DNA from: Chitinasiproducens palmae
Lineage (GTDB): Bacteria; Pseudomonadota; Gammaproteobacteria; Burkholderiales; Burkholderiaceae
Direction: 5' to 3'
Length of the DNA: 64,000 nt
Assembly (NCBI RefSeq): GCF_900095735.1
Contig: NZ_FNLO01000008.1
Span: 62,001-126,000 of the forward strand
The notes below the pieces were generated by a model, which was not told the origin of the DNA, did not search any database, and was given only the letters and a program-made list of their open reading frames with translations. The position numbers and the translations under genes were made by a program. Within the stretch, counting starts at the first letter, position 1. Every line of letters starts with the position of its first letter. Positions 7,528 to 18,008 of this stretch are shown piece after piece.

Positions 7528-8508
7528 ATGCTGAATCGCATTTCCCTGCGTCAAATGGAGTATTTCCTGGCGGCTGCCAAGTACGGCAGCATCGCCATCG
7601 CGTCGAGCCAGATCCATATTTCGGCGCCGTCGATTTCCGCCGCCATCGCTCACATGGAAGGTGAGCTCGGCATCCAGATGTTCATTCGCCATCCGTCCAA
7701 GGGCATGACCCTGACACCGGTCGGCGCGCAAGTGATGCAGGAGTGCGAGCGCCTGCTCGAACGCGCGTCGAAGCTTTACGAGATTGCGTCGGATTCGAGC
7801 GAAGCGATGCAAGGGGTGCTGCGGGTCGGCTGCTTCCAGTCGCTGACGCCGATGATCGCGCCCGAAGTCATCTTCGGTTTCAAGCGCGCCTTCAGCAAGA
7901 TCGAGCTGAAGCTGGTCGAAGGCGACCAGCGGGAATTGATCGCCAAGCTTCACAACGGCGAAATCGACGTCGCGATCACGTATGACCTCGATCTCGACGA
8001 AGACATGCAGTTCGAGACCCTGTGCCAGTTGCCGCCACACGTTCTAGTCAGCGAACTGCATCCGCTCGCGCAGCAGCGCGCGGTCACGCTCGGGGAACTG
8101 GCGCCGCAACCGATGGTGCTGCTCGACCTGCCGATGAGCCGCGACTATTTCCTGTCGCTTTTCTCGCGGGCCGGCGTGGCGCCGCAGATCGTCGCACGGA
8201 CGCGCTCGGAGGACGTCGTCCGATCGCTCGTCACCAACGGTATCGGCTACGCGCTGTTCAATGTCAGGCCAAAGTCGAATCAGTCGCTCGACGGCAAGCG
8301 GTTCACCCGCCTGCGGCTGGCCGGCGAGCACCGCCCGATGCTGCTGGGCCTGGCCACTTACGCGCCCGCCAAGCGACCGCGGCTGGCGCAGGTGTTCATG
8401 CAACGCTGCCGCTCCTACATTTCCGATCAATACATTCCAGGCATGAGCGCGGCGAGCTACTTCGACCCGCATCTCAATGCGCTGGCGTCCGACCTCGGCG
8501 GACCTTGA
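7528..8508 (+). CDS. LysR-type transcriptional regulator
   Basis: A 326-residue LysR regulator. The N-terminal winged helix-turn-helix spans about residues 5-65 (LRQMEYFLAAAKYGSIAIASS, then SAPSISAAIAHMEGELG). A periplasmic-binding-like effector domain begins near residue 95 (LRVGCFQSLTPMIAP). The ATG at 7528 places the HTH at the normal distance from the start. It lies 122 bp downstream of the DUF1028 gene on the same strand, so it is the likely controller of the divergent transporter and RidA/DUF1028 operons. The effector is unknown; the co-inducer would be the imported compound or a metabolite of it. Confidence 0.93.
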   Translation: MLNRISLRQMEYFLAAAKYGSIAIASSQIHISAPSISAAIAHMEGELGIQMFIRHPSKGMTLTPVGAQVMQECERLLERASKLYEIASDSSEAMQGVLRVGCFQSLTPMIAPEVIFGFKRAFSKIELKLVEGDQRELIAKLHNGEIDVAITYDLDLDEDMQFETLCQLPPHVLVSELHPLAQQRAVTLGELAPQPMVLLDLPMSRDYFLSLFSRAGVAPQIVARTRSEDVVRSLVTNGIGYALFNVRPKSNQSLDGKRFTRLRLAGEHRPMLLGLATYAPAKRPRLAQVFMQRCRSYISDQYIPGMSAASYFDPHLNALASDLGGP

Positions 8509-8540
8509 GCCGCGACGGCCGAACCGCTCGCCGCCATCGG

Positions 8541-8580
8541 CGCCGCTGGACGTGGCTGGACGTGGCTGGACGTGGCGGTC
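8541..8580. repeat. 10-bp tandem repeat
   Basis: About three and a half copies of CGTGGCTGGA-like units between the LysR gene and the terminator hairpin. Non-coding. Confidence 0.7.
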
Positions 8581-8620
8581 CGAGCGGCGTCCTCGGCGAC
8601 GCAACCACGACTGTCAGAAA

Positions 8621-8652
8621 CGACAAAGCCCTCGCCATCGAGGGCTTTGTCG
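8621..8652. terminator. Perfect 14-bp hairpin terminator between lysR and sodB
   Basis: CGACAAAGCCCTCG, loop CCAT, CGAGGGCTTTGTCG. The AAAGCCC/GGGCTTT core is typical of bidirectional terminators. It sits between two convergent genes and is followed on the minus strand by TTTC. It should end sodB transcription and block read-through from the LysR gene. Confidence 0.85.
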
Positions 8653-8689
8653 CATCGGGCGGCGCCGCATGGTCCGGCGCCTCGCGAAC

Positions 8690-9271
8690 TCAGGCGGCGA
8701 AGTTTTTCGCGGCGAAGTCCCAGTTGACGATGTTCCAGAATGCTTCGAGGAACTTCGGACGCGCGTTGCGGTAGTCGATGTAGTACGCGTGCTCCCACAC
8801 GTCGACGGTCAGCAGCGGCTTGGCATCGGTGGTCAGCGGCGTTTGCGCGTTGCTGGTCGAGACGATGTCGAGCGAGCCGTCGCTCTTGCGCACCAGCCAC
8901 GCCCAGCCCGAACCGAAGGTCGCGATGGCGGCGGCGGCGAAGGCTTCCTTGAACTTGTCGTACGAGCCCCACTTCGCGTCGATGGCCTGGGCCAGTTCAC
9001 CGGTGGGCGCACCGCCGCCGTTCGGCGACAGGCAATGCCAGAAGAAGGTGTGGTTCCAGACTTGCGCGGCGTTGTTGAACACACCGCCCGACGACTTGCG
9101 CACGATTTCCTCGAGCGAGAGATCGGCGAACTCGGTGCCCGCGATCATCTTGTTCAGGTTGGTGACGTACGTCTGATGATGCTTGCCGTAGTGGAACTCG
9201 AGCGTTTCCTGCGACATATGCGGCTGCAGCGCATCCTTCGCATAGGGCAACGGCGGCAGTTGATGTTCCAT
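8690..9271 (-). CDS. sodB: Superoxide dismutase [Fe]
   Basis: A 193-residue Fe/Mn-family superoxide dismutase, converting superoxide to oxygen and hydrogen peroxide in the cytoplasm. Metal ligands are visible: His in LEFHYGKHH, His in VWNHTFFWH, and Asp and His in DVWEHAYY. The [11 protein letters not shown] stretch is typical of the iron enzyme. The length equals that of E. coli SodB. The ATG at 9271 is preceded by AGGA at good spacing. It lies 74 bp downstream of xseA on the same strand, the arrangement usual in Burkholderiaceae, and ends at a strong hairpin. Confidence 0.97.
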   Translation of the reverse strand: MEHQLPPLPYAKDALQPHMSQETLEFHYGKHHQTYVTNLNKMIAGTEFADLSLEEIVRKSSGGVFNNAAQVWNHTFFWHCLSPNGGGAPTGELAQAIDAKWGSYDKFKEAFAAAAIATFGSGWAWLVRKSDGSLDIVSTSNAQTPLTTDAKPLLTVDVWEHAYYIDYRNARPKFLEAFWNIVNWDFAAKNFAA

Positions 9272-9345
9272 TTTTTTGTCCTGTCTCGTTTGTGGGTGCA
9301 GCGATTGTAGGCAGTTGCCGCGCGCGGCGCAAACCGTGCGGCTGC

Positions 9346-10716
9346 CTACAGGTCGTGGTCGAGACGAGGTTGAACGGCGCCGAGCGTGACATCGAGCGCA
9401 CCGTCGGCCAGCAGCACGCTGACCCGCTTGCCGCTGGCGAAGTCGCGCGGCGCGCGCAGCGCGGTGCCGTCGTTCGGATCCAGGATGGCGGCGTAGCCAC
9501 GCCGCAAGGTTTCGCGCGGACTGAGCAGCGCAACGCTCGCGCCGAGCGTGCGCAGTTGTGCCTGGCGGGCCGCATGCGCGCTTGCGAAGGCCTGCGCCGC
9601 GCGCGCCGCGAGTGCGTCGATGGCGACGCGCGCGGCCTGCGGCTGCGGACGGCGATGCAACAGGCGCGCCGACAGCAGGTCCAGCCGCGCTCGCGCGGTC
9701 ATCCGGGTCCGCTCGGTGGCCTGCCCGAGCCGGGCGCCGAGTTGCTGCAGATGGGTGCGCTGCCGTGCCACCCGCTCGGCCGGACTGACCAGCCGGCGCG
9801 ACAGCCAATCGACCTGCTGCTGGCGGCGCTCGATCTCACGGCCGAACGCGCGTGCAAGCCGGCTGTGACGATGGTCGAGCTCGCCGAGCAACGCCAGCCG
9901 ATCCGGGCTGACCAGCTCGGCGGCGGCGGTTGGCGTCGGCGCGCGCAGATCGGCGACGAAGTCGGCGATCGTGAAGTCGGTTTCATGCCCGACGCCGGCC
10001 ACCACCGGCACCGGGCTATCGACCACCGCGCGCGCCAGGACTTCCTCGTTGAAGGCCCACAGATCCTCGATCGCGCCACCGCCCCGGCACAGGATGATCA
10101 CGTCGACCCGATCGACGTCGCGGCGCGCCGCGACGGCCTGCAGTTGTGCGGCGAGGCGCGGCGCGGCATCGACACCTTGCACCGGCGCCGGGTAGACGAC
10201 GATCGGAACATGCGGGGCGCGGCGCGCGAGCGTGCTCAGCACATCGCGCAACGCCGCGGCCTGCAGCGAAGTCACCACGCCGATCGCGCGAGGATGGCTG
10301 GGCAGCGCGCGCTTGCGCTCGGCGTCGAACAGCCCCTCGGCCTCGAGCCGTTGCTTCATCTGCAGGAACAGTTCGTAGAGGCGCCCCTGGCCCACCCGGC
10401 GGATCGCCTCGACGTTGAGTTGCAGCTCGCCACGCGGCGTGTACATCGAAACCAGTGCGCGAACTTCGATGCGGTCGCCCTCGCGCGGCCGGAAATCCGT
10501 GTACTGCGCACGGTTGCGGAACATCACGCAGCGCAGTTGCGCCTGTGCATCCTTGATCGAGAAATACCAATGGCCGCTCGCCGCGCGCGTGAAGTTCGAG
10601 ACCTCGCCAGTCACCCAGCACAGCGGAAAGCTGCGTTCGAGCAACACGCCGATGGCGCGGTTCAGTTCCGAGACGGAGATGACGCGCTGTGCATCGGCTG
10701 ACTGGGGATCGGACAT
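9346..10716 (-). CDS. xseA: Exodeoxyribonuclease VII large subunit
   Basis: A 456-residue protein with an N-terminal OB-fold ([30 protein letters not shown]) that binds single-stranded DNA. The catalytic region follows ([54 protein letters not shown]) and then a long coiled-coil rich C-terminal part. With XseB, not encoded here, it degrades single-stranded DNA from both ends in repair. The ATG at 10716 gives the normal family N terminus; no good ribosome-binding site is seen. It is followed by sodB. Confidence 0.96.
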   Translation of the reverse strand: MSDPQSADAQRVISVSELNRAIGVLLERSFPLCWVTGEVSNFTRAASGHWYFSIKDAQAQLRCVMFRNRAQYTDFRPREGDRIEVRALVSMYTPRGELQLNVEAIRRVGQGRLYELFLQMKQRLEAEGLFDAERKRALPSHPRAIGVVTSLQAAALRDVLSTLARRAPHVPIVVYPAPVQGVDAAPRLAAQLQAVAARRDVDRVDVIILCRGGGAIEDLWAFNEEVLARAVVDSPVPVVAGVGHETDFTIADFVADLRAPTPTAAAELVSPDRLALLGELDHRHSRLARAFGREIERRQQQVDWLSRRLVSPAERVARQRTHLQQLGARLGQATERTRMTARARLDLLSARLLHRRPQPQAARVAIDALAARAAQAFASAHAARQAQLRTLGASVALLSPRETLRRGYAAILDPNDGTALRAPRDFASGKRVSVLLADGALDVTLGAVQPRLDHDL

Positions 10717-11266
10717 CGATTTCTATGCGGTGGAAGATGGACGGCGGACAAGCGGCACGTCGGGCGCTCGCGGCGCCGCCGTCGAAGGCAGCGTGGCAGG
10801 CGGGCCGGCAACGGTGGAGGACGGTCGGTGGCCGCCGACGAGGGTCCGCGGAGGGCGAGGCCGCGCATCGGCATGGACACCGCCATTGTAGCCGGGCTGC
10901 GGCGCGACGCCCTTCGATGCCGCCCGCGCCGCGGTCGGCGGCGCGCTCGCAAGGCGCCAGCAGACATGCGTTTCGGGACGTGGGCCTGCCGGCATGCATT
11001 CCGGGGCATGCATTCCGAGACCCGCCTTTGGGGACCTGCGTTTCGGGACCTGCGTTTCGGGACGTGCTGGAGCAGGCATGCCGGCGCAGTCGCGGTCGGC
11101 AGTCGAGGCCGGCAGTACCGGCCCGGCCATGCCTTGCGGAGCGCGCCGAAGCTGCGCTAGGCTCTAGCGCTTCGCCGTTCGGTTCCGACTCGATGCTCGA
11201 CTCGCCGCTTATCGTCCCCGCCGACGCGCTCGACGCCTCCGCCGGCCGCTCGCCAGGCCGGGCCGT
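10717..11266. other. 550-bp gene-free region between xseA and lpxK
   Basis: Divergent promoter region with no supportable gene. It contains imperfect repeats built on TTTCGGGACCTGCG and GGCATGCATTCCG (about 10970-11080). In related Burkholderiaceae an exbB/exbD pair commonly precedes lpxK; nothing of it is recognisable here. Confidence 0.6.
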
Positions 11267-12301
11267 ATGACGCCACCCGCCGATCGCCGGGCGCCGCGCA
11301 CCGGCCTGGCCCTGCGCGTACAGCGCGAATGGCAGCGCCGCGGCCTGTTCGCCTATTCGCTGCTGCCCGCCGCCTGGCTGTTCGGCGCGATCGCGGCGGC
11401 GCGCCGCTGCGCGTTCCGGCACGGCTGGCTGACCCGCCACCGGCTGCCGGTACCGGTCGTGGTGGTCGGCAACGTCACCGTCGGCGGCACCGGCAAAACC
11501 CCTACCGTGGTCGCCTTGAGCAAGGCACTGGCGGCGGCCGGCCATCGGCCGGGCGTGGTGTCGCGTGGCTACGGCGCGCGCATCGACCGGCCGCGGCTGG
11601 TGGACGCGACGGCCGACGCGCGCGATGTCGGCGACGAACCGTTGCTGATCGCCCGGCTGAGCGGCGTGCCGCTGGCCGTCTCGCCGGACCGGGTGGCCGC
11701 CGCCCGCCTGTTGCTCGATGCCCATCCCGACGTCGACGTACTGATCTGCGACGACGGTCTGCAGCATTACCGGCTGGAACGCGACGTCGAACTGGTCGTG
11801 TTCGATCACCGGCTCGGCGGCAACGGCTTGCTGCTTCCGGCGGGGCCGCTGCGCGAGCCGCTCGGCCGGCACCGCGACGCGAGCCTGATCAACGATCCCT
11901 TCGGCGCCGCGCTGCCCGACTGGCCGGACACCTTCCGCCTGACGCTGCAGGACGGCGCGGCATGGAACCTGTCCGACCCGTCGCGACGCCGACCGGTGCC
12001 GGACTTCATCGGCCAGGACGTGCTGGCGGCGGCCGGCATCGGCGCACCGGAACGCTTCTTCGCGACGCTGCGCACGCGCGGCCTGCAGCCTCGCACGCTG
12101 GCGCTGCCGGACCACTACCCGTTCGACGACGATCCGTTCGGCGCCGATCCGGCCGAGGCGATCCTGATCACCGAGAAGGATGCGGTAAAATGCGCCGGCA
12201 TGCGCGATGCCAGGCTTTGGGCGGTTCCCGTCGAAGCGCGGCTCGATGCCCGTCTGATAGCGCTCGTCGTGGAGAAAATCCGTGGATGCACGGTTGCTTG
12301 A
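11267..12301 (+). CDS. lpxK: Tetraacyldisaccharide 4'-kinase
   Basis: A 344-residue inner-membrane-associated kinase that phosphorylates the 4' position of the lipid A disaccharide. The P-loop [12 protein letters not shown] lies near residue 70, followed by VVSRGYGAR, a [10 protein letters not shown] block and the ICDDGLQH motif with conserved Asp residues. A hydrophobic N-terminal stretch ([15 protein letters not shown]) anchors it to the membrane. The ATG at 11267 fits the family length. The gene overlaps the downstream Trm112-like gene by 20 bp and precedes kdsB, joining lipid A and KDO synthesis. Confidence 0.96.
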   Translation: MTPPADRRAPRTGLALRVQREWQRRGLFAYSLLPAAWLFGAIAAARRCAFRHGWLTRHRLPVPVVVVGNVTVGGTGKTPTVVALSKALAAAGHRPGVVSRGYGARIDRPRLVDATADARDVGDEPLLIARLSGVPLAVSPDRVAAARLLLDAHPDVDVLICDDGLQHYRLERDVELVVFDHRLGGNGLLLPAGPLREPLGRHRDASLINDPFGAALPDWPDTFRLTLQDGAAWNLSDPSRRRPVPDFIGQDVLAAAGIGAPERFFATLRTRGLQPRTLALPDHYPFDDDPFGADPAEAILITEKDAVKCAGMRDARLWAVPVEARLDARLIALVVEKIRGCTVA

Positions 12302-12470
12302 AATCCTAGTCTGCCCGATCTGCAAGGGCGCCCTCCGGCACGACCGGCAGGCGCAGGAACTGGTCTGCAACGTCGACCATCTCGCTTTTCCGATCCAGGA
12401 CGGCATTCCGGTGATGCTGGTCGAGGAAGCACGCCAGACGGTCGAAGGCACGCCGATGCCGCGCGCCTAG
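12282..12470 (+). CDS. Trm112/YcaR-family small zinc-ribbon protein
   Basis: A 62-residue protein of the Trm112/YcaR family ([14 protein letters not shown], then [11 protein letters not shown]). The CPIC pair is present; the second Cys pair common in some members is reduced to a single Cys (LVCNVDH). The start is a GTG at 12282 inside lpxK, with GGAG 11 bases upstream, so translation is coupled to lpxK. In eukaryotes the homologue activates methyltransferases; in bacteria its role is not settled. Its position between lpxK and kdsB is the conserved one. Confidence 0.93.
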   Translation: MDARLLEILVCPICKGALRHDRQAQELVCNVDHLAFPIQDGIPVMLVEEARQTVEGTPMPRA

Positions 12471-12735
12471 CAGGCCCGGCGCAGCGCCCGCCTCGCGCTG
12501 GACGCTCCGGCGCGGCGTGTTTGACGTTGCGCCGTCCGACGCGCACTGCTGGTTCGCGCGCCGGGCATGCGCGGCTTGCCTGTCGTGCGCCGCCGTCCCG
12601 CTCCTCGCGCCCGCTCCTCGTTCCCGCTTCAAGTCCGCTGAAAGCCCGCTTCAAGCCCGCTTTTACCCGCTTCAAGCCCGCATCAAACCCACGCCCCGCC
12701 CGCTCACGCCCCGCGCCGACGTCAGACCGATCGCC
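12471..12735. other. Short gap with CCCGCTTCAAG repeats
   Basis: Gap between the Trm112-like gene and kdsB. At about 12610-12700 it contains several imperfect copies of CCCGCTTCAAG. No gene or terminator is recognisable. Confidence 0.5.
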
Positions 12736-13596
12736 ATGCCTGCCACCTTTTCGCCGGACGACCCGTCGCGGTCGTCGCCCGCCACCGCTGCCCGCAACGT
12801 GCCCGCCGGCCGGCCCGACTTTCTGGCCGTGATTCCCGCCCGACTGGCATCGACGCGTCTGCCGAACAAGCCGCTCGCCGACATCGGCGGGGTGCCGATG
12901 GTGGTGCGTGTCGCGCGGCAGGCCGCTGCCTCGGGCGCGCGACAGGTGGTGATCGCGACCGACAGCGGCGCCGTCGTCGAGGCTGCGCGGGAACACCGGA
13001 TCGAGGCGATGCTGACCCGGATGGATCATCCGACCGGCACCGACCGCCTGTCCGAGGTGGCGACCCGGCTCGCGCTGCCCGACGAGGCGGTGGTGGTCAA
13101 TGTGCAGGGCGACGAACCGCTGATCGATCCGTCCCTGGTGGCCGATGTCGCCGCGCACCTGATCGCCCACCCCGAATGCGCGATCGCCACCGCCGCTCAT
13201 CCGATCGCCGCCGCGGACGAGATCTTCAATCCGAACGTCGTGAAGGTGGTGCTCGACGCACGGGACCGGGCGCTCTACTTTTCCCGCGCACCGATCCCCT
13301 GGGCGCGCGACCTATTCAGCGCCGGGCAGGCGCCGGCCGGCCAGCTGGCGCGGGCCGGCTGCCTGCGCCACGTCGGGCTGTATGCCTACCGGGCCGGCTT
13401 CCTGAAGCGCTTCCCGACGCTCGCGGCGGCACCGATCGAAACCGCCGAGGCCCTCGAACAGTTGCGCGCGCTGTGGCATGGCGAACGCATCGCAGTGCGG
13501 CGCGTCGCACAGGCACCGCATGGCGGCGTCGACACCCCCGCCGATCTGGAACGCGTGCGCGCCCACGTCGCGCAGTTCGGCGCGCCAGCGAACTGA
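12736..13596 (+). CDS. kdsB: 3-deoxy-manno-octulosonate cytidylyltransferase
   Basis: A 286-residue CMP-KDO synthetase that activates KDO with CTP for attachment to lipid A. Motifs: [19 protein letters not shown] (nucleotide-binding N terminus), [23 protein letters not shown] and [13 protein letters not shown]. The ATG at 12736 is chosen because the protein then starts about 33 residues before the conserved PARLAS block. That is still slightly longer than E. coli KdsB, with an extra polar leader ([17 protein letters not shown]). An upstream frame would add repeat-encoded residues. It lies 265 bp after the Trm112-like gene. Confidence 0.96.
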   Translation: MPATFSPDDPSRSSPATAARNVPAGRPDFLAVIPARLASTRLPNKPLADIGGVPMVVRVARQAAASGARQVVIATDSGAVVEAAREHRIEAMLTRMDHPTGTDRLSEVATRLALPDEAVVVNVQGDEPLIDPSLVADVAAHLIAHPECAIATAAHPIAAADEIFNPNVVKVVLDARDRALYFSRAPIPWARDLFSAGQAPAGQLARAGCLRHVGLYAYRAGFLKRFPTLAAAPIETAEALEQLRALWHGERIAVRRVAQAPHGGVDTPADLERVRAHVAQFGAPAN

Positions 13597-13845
13597 CTTC
13601 GCGCGGACCGGCCGGGCGCCCCGGTCGTGGCGCCGACGGCCGAACCGTGCGCACGAACAAGACGGCAAATCGCACGAATCGCAGCCGATCACATGGCATA
13701 ATCAGCCGTTGGACATGCCGGGCCCGCAACGCGTGCGTGGCGGCTCCCGGGTACTTCCTCAGAATACAATGCGTCGACTGGCCGCCATCGCCTTCCGGCA
13801 CGAGCGATGCGGCATGGTGCGCGACGCATCACACAAGATTTTTAA

Positions 13846-14529
<684 letters not shown>

Positions 14530-14585
14530 CGCCCACGGGGCGCGCGTGATGATCCGCCGCGCCCTGACCCGCTTCATGCATGCCG

Positions 14586-14609
14586 ACGGCCCGCTGGGCC
14601 GTTTTTTTT
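14586..14609 (+). terminator. Intrinsic terminator of adk
   Basis: ACGGCCC, loop GCT, GGGCCGT followed by a run of T. A classical Rho-independent terminator about 55 bp after the adk stop. Confidence 0.92.
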
Positions 14610-14721
14610 CGCCTGCCGCCGGCCCCCGCGGCCCCACTCACGGTGGGTGGTCCGGGCGGCATGGGCGGCATCGACGTGTGCGTCACGTTCGGCAAGCCAC
14701 GCACCCCTGACAGGAGACACC

Positions 14722-15480
14722 ATGGATATCAAGGATCAGGTTTTCATCGTCACTGGCGCCGCTTCGGGCCTCGGCGCGGCCACCGCACGGCGTCTGGCGG
14801 CGAAGGGCGGCCGGCTTGTCGCGGCCGACATGAACGAGGACGCGGGCCAGGCACTGGCGGCCGAGATCGGCGCGCGCTTCGTACGGTGCGACGTGACGAG
14901 CGAAGCCGACGCGCAGGCCGTCGTCGATGCCGCGACGGCGTTCGGCACGGTGCGCGGCCTGGTGAACTGCGCCGGCATCGCGCCGGCGGACAAGACCATC
15001 GGACGCGCCGGACCCGCGTCGCTGGCCGGTTTCTCGAAAGTGATCGGCATCAATCTGATCGGCACCTTCAACATGATCCGCCTGGCGGCCCACGCGATGG
15101 CGGCCACCGCGCCGCTTGCCGAGGGCGAACGCGGCGTGATCGTCAATACCGCATCGGTTGCCGCCTTCGACGGGCAGGTCGGACAAGCGGCCTACGCGGC
15201 CTCGAAGGCGGGCGTCGCCGGCATGACGCTGCCGATCGCCCGCGACCTGTCGCGCAGCGGCATCCGCGTGATGACCATCGCCCCGGGCCTGTTCGAGACG
15301 CCGATGATGCTCGGCATGCCAGCCGACGTGCAGGCTTCGTTGGGCGCGATGATCCCGTTTCCGCCCCGGCTGGGCCGGCCCGACGAATATGCGATGCTGG
15401 TCGAGCACATCATCGGCAACACGATGCTGAACGGCGAGGTGATCCGCCTCGACGGCGCGCTCAGGATGCAGCCGAAATAA
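14722..15480 (+). CDS. SDR-family 3-hydroxyacyl-CoA dehydrogenase (HSD10 type)
   Basis: A 252-residue short-chain dehydrogenase. Cofactor motif TGAASGLG at residues 12-19, NCAG at about 89-92, catalytic Ser in [10 protein letters not shown], and Tyr/Lys in YAASKAG. The C-terminal block [19 protein letters not shown] and [14 protein letters not shown] is characteristic of the type II 3-hydroxyacyl-CoA / 3-hydroxy-2-methylbutyryl-CoA dehydrogenase group. A role in fatty-acid or isoleucine breakdown is likely but substrate-specific proof is absent. AGGAGA precedes the ATG at 14722 at ideal spacing. It is isolated behind the adk terminator, so it should have its own promoter. Confidence 0.9.
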   Translation: MDIKDQVFIVTGAASGLGAATARRLAAKGGRLVAADMNEDAGQALAAEIGARFVRCDVTSEADAQAVVDAATAFGTVRGLVNCAGIAPADKTIGRAGPASLAGFSKVIGINLIGTFNMIRLAAHAMAATAPLAEGERGVIVNTASVAAFDGQVGQAAYAASKAGVAGMTLPIARDLSRSGIRVMTIAPGLFETPMMLGMPADVQASLGAMIPFPPRLGRPDEYAMLVEHIIGNTMLNGEVIRLDGALRMQPK

Positions 15481-15605
15481 TACGGCGCGGCATCGCGCGG
15501 GCTCACTCCGGCCAGGTATCGACGCAGTGTCGGCACACGGTATCGGCGCGGTGTCGGCACGGTAGCCATCGCCCGGCCAGGCGTTGGCCAGGCCCCGGCA
15601 ACCTG

Positions 15606-16448
15606 TCAGCTGGCCTGGCGGCGCTGCCGCAATTCGGCCAGTTGGGCCTCGACGACGGTAGCGTCCTCGGCGTTCGGACGCGCTTCGATGTAGCGCTCCA
15701 GGTCCTCCTGGGCAAGGCGCAGATAGTCCAGCCGCGCGAACGCAAAGCCGCGATCGCGCCGCTCCTCGATGTTTTCCGGCAACAGGATCACCAGGCGCTG
15801 CTGCACCGACAGCAGACGCTGCCAGCGCTCGGTCTGGGCATAGATCATTTTCAGATTGCCGAGCATGCGCGCCAGGATCTCGCGCGCGGTGGCCGGCTTG
15901 AGCAAGGCCTCCAGCGCGCTGCTGACCGACTCCCTGCCCTGGGTCATATAGGGTTCGAGCATCTCGATCAGGCGCGACTCCGACAGCGAGATGCCCGTCA
16001 TCGGGTCGAGCACCACCTCGCCCGACGGCAGCGTCGCGCGCAGCAGGAAGTGACCGGGAAACGACACGCCGCTCACCTTCAGGCCGATCTGCTCGGCCAG
16101 CTCGATGAACAGGACCGCCAGCGAGATCGGAATGCCGCGCCGCTTGCGCAGCACCATGTTCAGGTGACTGTTGTCCGGATCGTAGAAATCGTTGCGGTTG
16201 GGCGCGAAGCCCAGTTCGCGATAGAAGAACTGTAGCAATGCCGCCAGCTTGCGCGATGCGCCGGCATCGTCGGGCAGGCGTCGCCGCAGGCGCAGCGCGA
16301 TCGTGTCGATGTCGGCCAGCGTGCCCTGCAGATCCAGGTCCGGGTAGGCGTCCTGTGCCAGCGACATCGCCGCCTCGGTCAGCGGCAGGCTCTCGTCGTC
16401 GCCGACCAGCGTCGCGAAGTAATCGAGCACCCGGGTGTTCTCGGTCAC
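15606..16448 (-). CDS. SirB1-family transglutaminase-like/TPR protein
   Basis: A 280-residue SirB1-type protein: a transglutaminase-like domain (FFYRELGFAPNRNDFYDPDN, GIPISLAVLFIELAEQIGL, GVSFPGHFLLR) followed by helical TPR-like repeats (residues about 180-270). The GTG at 16448 is preceded by AGGAG and overlaps the murJ stop as GTGA, so the two are translationally coupled on the minus strand. The family has no firmly established biochemical function. Coupling to the lipid II flippase gene is notable but common in beta-proteobacteria. Confidence 0.88.
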   Translation of the reverse strand: MTENTRVLDYFATLVGDDESLPLTEAAMSLAQDAYPDLDLQGTLADIDTIALRLRRRLPDDAGASRKLAALLQFFYRELGFAPNRNDFYDPDNSHLNMVLRKRRGIPISLAVLFIELAEQIGLKVSGVSFPGHFLLRATLPSGEVVLDPMTGISLSESRLIEMLEPYMTQGRESVSSALEALLKPATAREILARMLGNLKMIYAQTERWQRLLSVQQRLVILLPENIEERRDRGFAFARLDYLRLAQEDLERYIEARPNAEDATVVEAQLAELRQRRQAS

Positions 16449-17995
16449 GATGTACGTCTCCTGAAATCGGTATGACGGAAGCCCATCGCATACAGCAGCG
16501 CGAAATAGATCAGGGCGCTCAGCAGTACGCTGGCACCCAGCAGCGCAATGCGTGCCAGCGGCTGCTGACCGAGGGCGACCCAGTCGAACGTGGTGGCAAA
16601 CCACGACATCACGCCGGCCAGCACCAGACAGGCGCCGACGAGCTGGGCGAAGAACAGCAGCCAGCCGGACGACGGCCGGTAAACGCCGCGCCGGTAAAGG
16701 ATCGTGAACAGCATGAGCCCGTTCAGGCAGGCACCGATGCCGATCGACAGCGCCAGGCCGGCGTGCGCCATGCGGGGTACCAGCAGCGCATTGCTCGCCT
16801 GCGTGACGATCAGCGCCGTCACCGCGCACTTCACCGGCGTCAGGATGTCCTGCTTCGCGTAGAAGGCCGGCGCCAGGATCTTCACGACGATCAGGCCCAG
16901 CAGGCTCACGCCGTAGGCCGTGAGCGCGTGCGAGACCATCACCACGTCGACGTTGTCGAAGCGACCGTAGTTGAACAGCACGGCCGTCAGCGGCGTTGCG
17001 AACACGAACAGCGCCACCGCGCTCGGCGCGGCGAGCAGAAAGGTCAGCCGCAGTCCCCAGTCCAGCAGCGCCGAATATTCTTCGGGGTCCGCGTCCGCGT
17101 GGGCCTTCGACAGGCTCGGCAGCAGGATCGTGCCGAGCGCGGCGCCGAGCAAGGCGGTCGGGAACTCCATCAGGCGGTCCGCGTACGACAGCCACGAAAC
17201 GCTGCCGGCCGCCAGGCGGGACGCGATATTGGTGTTGATGATCAGGCTGATCTGGGCCACCGACACGCCGAAGGTGGCCGGCACCATCTTGAGCAGGATG
17301 CGCTTGACCCCGACGTGGGCGAGCGCGGCCCGGACATTCAGACCGACACGCGGCACCATGCCGATGCGGCGCAGCGCGGGCAGCTGCACCGCCAGTTGCA
17401 GCACGCCGCCGACCACCACCGCTCCCGCGAGCGCAAGGATCGGCTGCTGCAGGTGCGGCGCGACGAACAGCGCCGCGACGATGAAGCTCACATTGAGCAG
17501 CACCGGCGCGAACGCGGGCGTCGAGAAATTCCGGTAGGTGTTGAGCACGCCAGCGGCCAGCGAGGTCAACGAAATAAGCGCGATGTACGGAAACATGATC
17601 CGCGTCATCGTCACGGCGAGATCGAAGGCGCCTGCCTCCTTCCTCAGGCCGGTGGCGACCACGGTGACCACGCCGGTGGCGGCGACGATGCCGAGCAGCG
17701 ACAGCAGCACCAGCGCCCACGTCAGCACGGTGGCGGTCGCGTCGACCAGCGAGCGGGTCGCGTCGTCGCCCTGCTTGTTCTTGAATTCGGCCAGGATCGG
17801 CACGAAGGCCTGCGAGAATGCGCCCTCGGCGGACAGGCGACGCAGCAGATTGGGAATGCGGAACGCGACGTTGAAGGCGTCGGTAAACTGGCTGGCGCCG
17901 AACGCGCGTGCAATCAGCGTTTCACGGACCAGCCCGGTGATGCGCGAGAGCAGCGTGAAGCCGCTGACCGTCAGAAGTGCACGGAATAGGTTCAT
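16445..17995 (-). CDS. murJ: Lipid II flippase MurJ
   Basis: A 516-residue MOP-superfamily membrane protein with about 14 hydrophobic segments that flips lipid II for peptidoglycan synthesis. It begins MNLFRALLTVSGFTLLSRI and contains GLVRETLIARAFGAS and FNVAFRIPNLLRRL, strongly conserved in MurJ/MviN. The ATG at 17995 is preferred: it matches the family start and has a TATAAT hexamer ending 7 nt upstream (18003-18008) with no ribosome-binding site, which suggests a leaderless message. An in-frame ATG at 18004 overlaps that hexamer. SirB1 follows with a GTGA overlap. Confidence 0.95.
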   Translation of the reverse strand: MNLFRALLTVSGFTLLSRITGLVRETLIARAFGASQFTDAFNVAFRIPNLLRRLSAEGAFSQAFVPILAEFKNKQGDDATRSLVDATATVLTWALVLLSLLGIVAATGVVTVVATGLRKEAGAFDLAVTMTRIMFPYIALISLTSLAAGVLNTYRNFSTPAFAPVLLNVSFIVAALFVAPHLQQPILALAGAVVVGGVLQLAVQLPALRRIGMVPRVGLNVRAALAHVGVKRILLKMVPATFGVSVAQISLIINTNIASRLAAGSVSWLSYADRLMEFPTALLGAALGTILLPSLSKAHADADPEEYSALLDWGLRLTFLLAAPSAVALFVFATPLTAVLFNYGRFDNVDVVMVSHALTAYGVSLLGLIVVKILAPAFYAKQDILTPVKCAVTALIVTQASNALLVPRMAHAGLALSIGIGACLNGLMLFTILYRRGVYRPSSGWLLFFAQLVGACLVLAGVMSWFATTFDWVALGQQPLARIALLGASVLLSALIYFALLYAMGFRHTDFRRRTS

Positions 17996-18002
17996 GCGTC
18001 GC

Positions 18003-18008
18003 ATTATA
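18003..18008 (-). promoter_or_regulatory. -10 hexamer TATAAT of murJ
   Basis: Consensus TATAAT on the minus strand, spaced so that the predicted transcription start falls at the murJ ATG. No good -35 is seen at 16-18 bp. Confidence 0.5.

Noticed and set aside
10016-12451. Long minus-strand open frame spanning lpxK and part of xseA
   Set aside because: Composition typical of antisense shadow; lpxK and xseA motifs are clear in the real frames.
16449-17720. A 704-residue SirB1-family protein starting inside murJ
   Set aside because: The upstream part is an out-of-frame reading of murJ; the GTG at 16448 with AGGAG gives the normal protein.
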